In this document: positions 58,230 through 58,623 of the stretch, one piece after another | How the letters are laid out: every line of letters starts with the position of its first letter | Position numbering within the stretch: position 1 is the first letter of the stretch | Source of the DNA: Nanobdellota archaeon | GTDB taxonomy: Archaea > Nanobdellota > Nanobdellia > Parvarchaeales > Parvarchaeaceae | Direction of reading: 5' to 3' | Assembly: GCA_021810345.1 (NCBI GenBank) | Contig: JAJZIX010000005.1 | Location: 1-58,623, forward strand | Length of the DNA stretch: 58,623 nucleotides | Program-made: the position numbers and the translations under genes | Notes under the pieces: generated by a model | Told to the model about the DNA's origin: nothing | Seen by the model: the letters and a program-made list of their open reading frames with translations, nothing else | Databases searched by the model: none

Positions 58230-58623
58230 ATGAGTCTCCCACGAAGATCCCAATCGGCATTGGAGTACATGATGACGTATGGCTGGGCTATTTTGGTCAT
58301 CGTGATAGTTGCAGGTGTATTGTACAGTCTAGGTATATTTTCTCCAACATCCTCATTGTCCTCAACAGTAACCGGTTTCTCCAATTTAGGCAGTGTAACG
58401 GGAGAATGCACTGCTAATGGAATATTAAGGATAAGCTTAGGGGACTCGACAGGTTATCCTATAAATATCACCAGCGTCACAGCAAAATCATCCACGGGCC
58501 AGATATCCACATTTAAGCCAAATTCAACCGTGGACCCAAATCCAATAATCCAGCCTACTTCGAGTTATATATTCTCAGTTCCAAACATCTGTCCGGCAGC
58601 AGGCTCGCGCTATTCTCTGGCCG
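58230..58623 (+). CDS. Pilin-like protein, class III signal peptide (3' end cut off)
   Basis: The N terminus MSLPRRSQSALEYMMTYGWA is followed by a hydrophobic helix (ILVIVIVAGVLYSLGIF). The RRSQSALEYMMTYGWAI pattern is a well-known DPANN/archaeal pilin or surface-protein signal for prepilin peptidase. The visible 131 residues continue as a Ser/Thr-rich extracellular domain and the frame is open to the window end. Not in the ORF track because it has no stop. Confidence 0.72.
   Translation, partial: MSLPRRSQSALEYMMTYGWAILVIVIVAGVLYSLGIFSPTSSLSSTVTGFSNLGSVTGECTANGILRISLGDSTGYPINITSVTAKSSTGQISTFKPNSTVDPNPIIQPTSSYIFSVPNICPAAGSRYSLA

Overview
This window is a gene-dense piece of archaeal chromosome. 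The archaeal core set includes aIF2-gamma, S6e, L40e, TFE, Alba, SecE, cupin-type phosphoglucose isomerase, AglB/STT3, Cbf5, ABCE1, Hel308, NcsA and a SAMP-like protein, and an Rpp30-like RNase P subunit. Many genes have a TATA-like box about 24-28 nt before the start codon and no Shine-Dalgarno, so leaderless mRNAs look common. Four things suggest a small-genome DPANN lineage, most likely Micrarchaeota/ARMAN-like: introns in tRNA genes, a P-type proton-ATPase of the kind found in acidophiles, many short class III signal-peptide (pilin-like) proteins, and archaeal genes mixed with bacterial-type ones such as ThrRS and FtsZ. That placement is inference.

Layout. 1-1.5 kb: an AbiE-type toxin/antitoxin pair (antitoxin cut by the window edge) and a tiny zinc protein. 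1.5-8.2 kb: lysS, an MgtC-like membrane protein, a GT4 glycosyltransferase, Hel308 and a phosphoesterase. 8.27 kb: a tRNA-Arg(UCG) with two introns. 8.4-13.8 kb: small regulators, a long coiled-coil protein, and a tRNA-modification operon (trmI, SAMP, ncsA). 13.9-15.1 kb: two pilin-like proteins. 15.2-18.4 kb: ABCE1 with an overlapping HEIGH-motif protein, then a CoA-binding protein. 18.4-22.0 kb: a TIM-barrel protein, a nucleotidyltransferase and surface proteins. 22.0-25.0 kb: a cassette of a KaiC-like protein, a KaiC-like/GTPase fusion and a Roadblock protein. 25.0-29.3 kb: tRNA-Ser, hypotheticals, thrS, tRNA-Pro and cbf5. 29.3-35.5 kb: cmk, aglB, pgi and a flippase. 35.7-44.1 kb: YchF-like GTPase, KsgA, two site-2 proteases, PAC2, TFE, L40e, Rpp30-like, HtpX and tRNA-Arg(GCG). 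44.1-51.1 kb: two IS605/TnpB remnants flank dph2, S6e, aIF2-gamma, PIN, Alba, FKBP, ftsZ and secE. 51.1-58.6 kb: transporter, proton-ATPase, dCTP deaminase, two intron-bearing tRNA-Leu genes, uracil-DNA glycosylase, ferredoxin, and a truncated pilin-like gene.

The most striking signal is RNA splicing. The cbf5 gene is interrupted by an in-frame TGA inside a predicted 12-nt intron. That intron splits the codon of the catalytic aspartate, and the flanks fold into a bulge-helix structure like that recognised by the tRNA-splicing endonuclease. The tRNA-Arg(UCG) has a canonical 37/38 intron plus a second 15-nt intron in the T arm, with the same relaxed fold. The second notable system is the four-gene cassette at 22-25 kb. 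It joins KaiC-family domains with altered P-loops to a COG2229/MglA-like GTPase beside a Roadblock/LC7 partner. It looks like a small prokaryotic GTPase switch.
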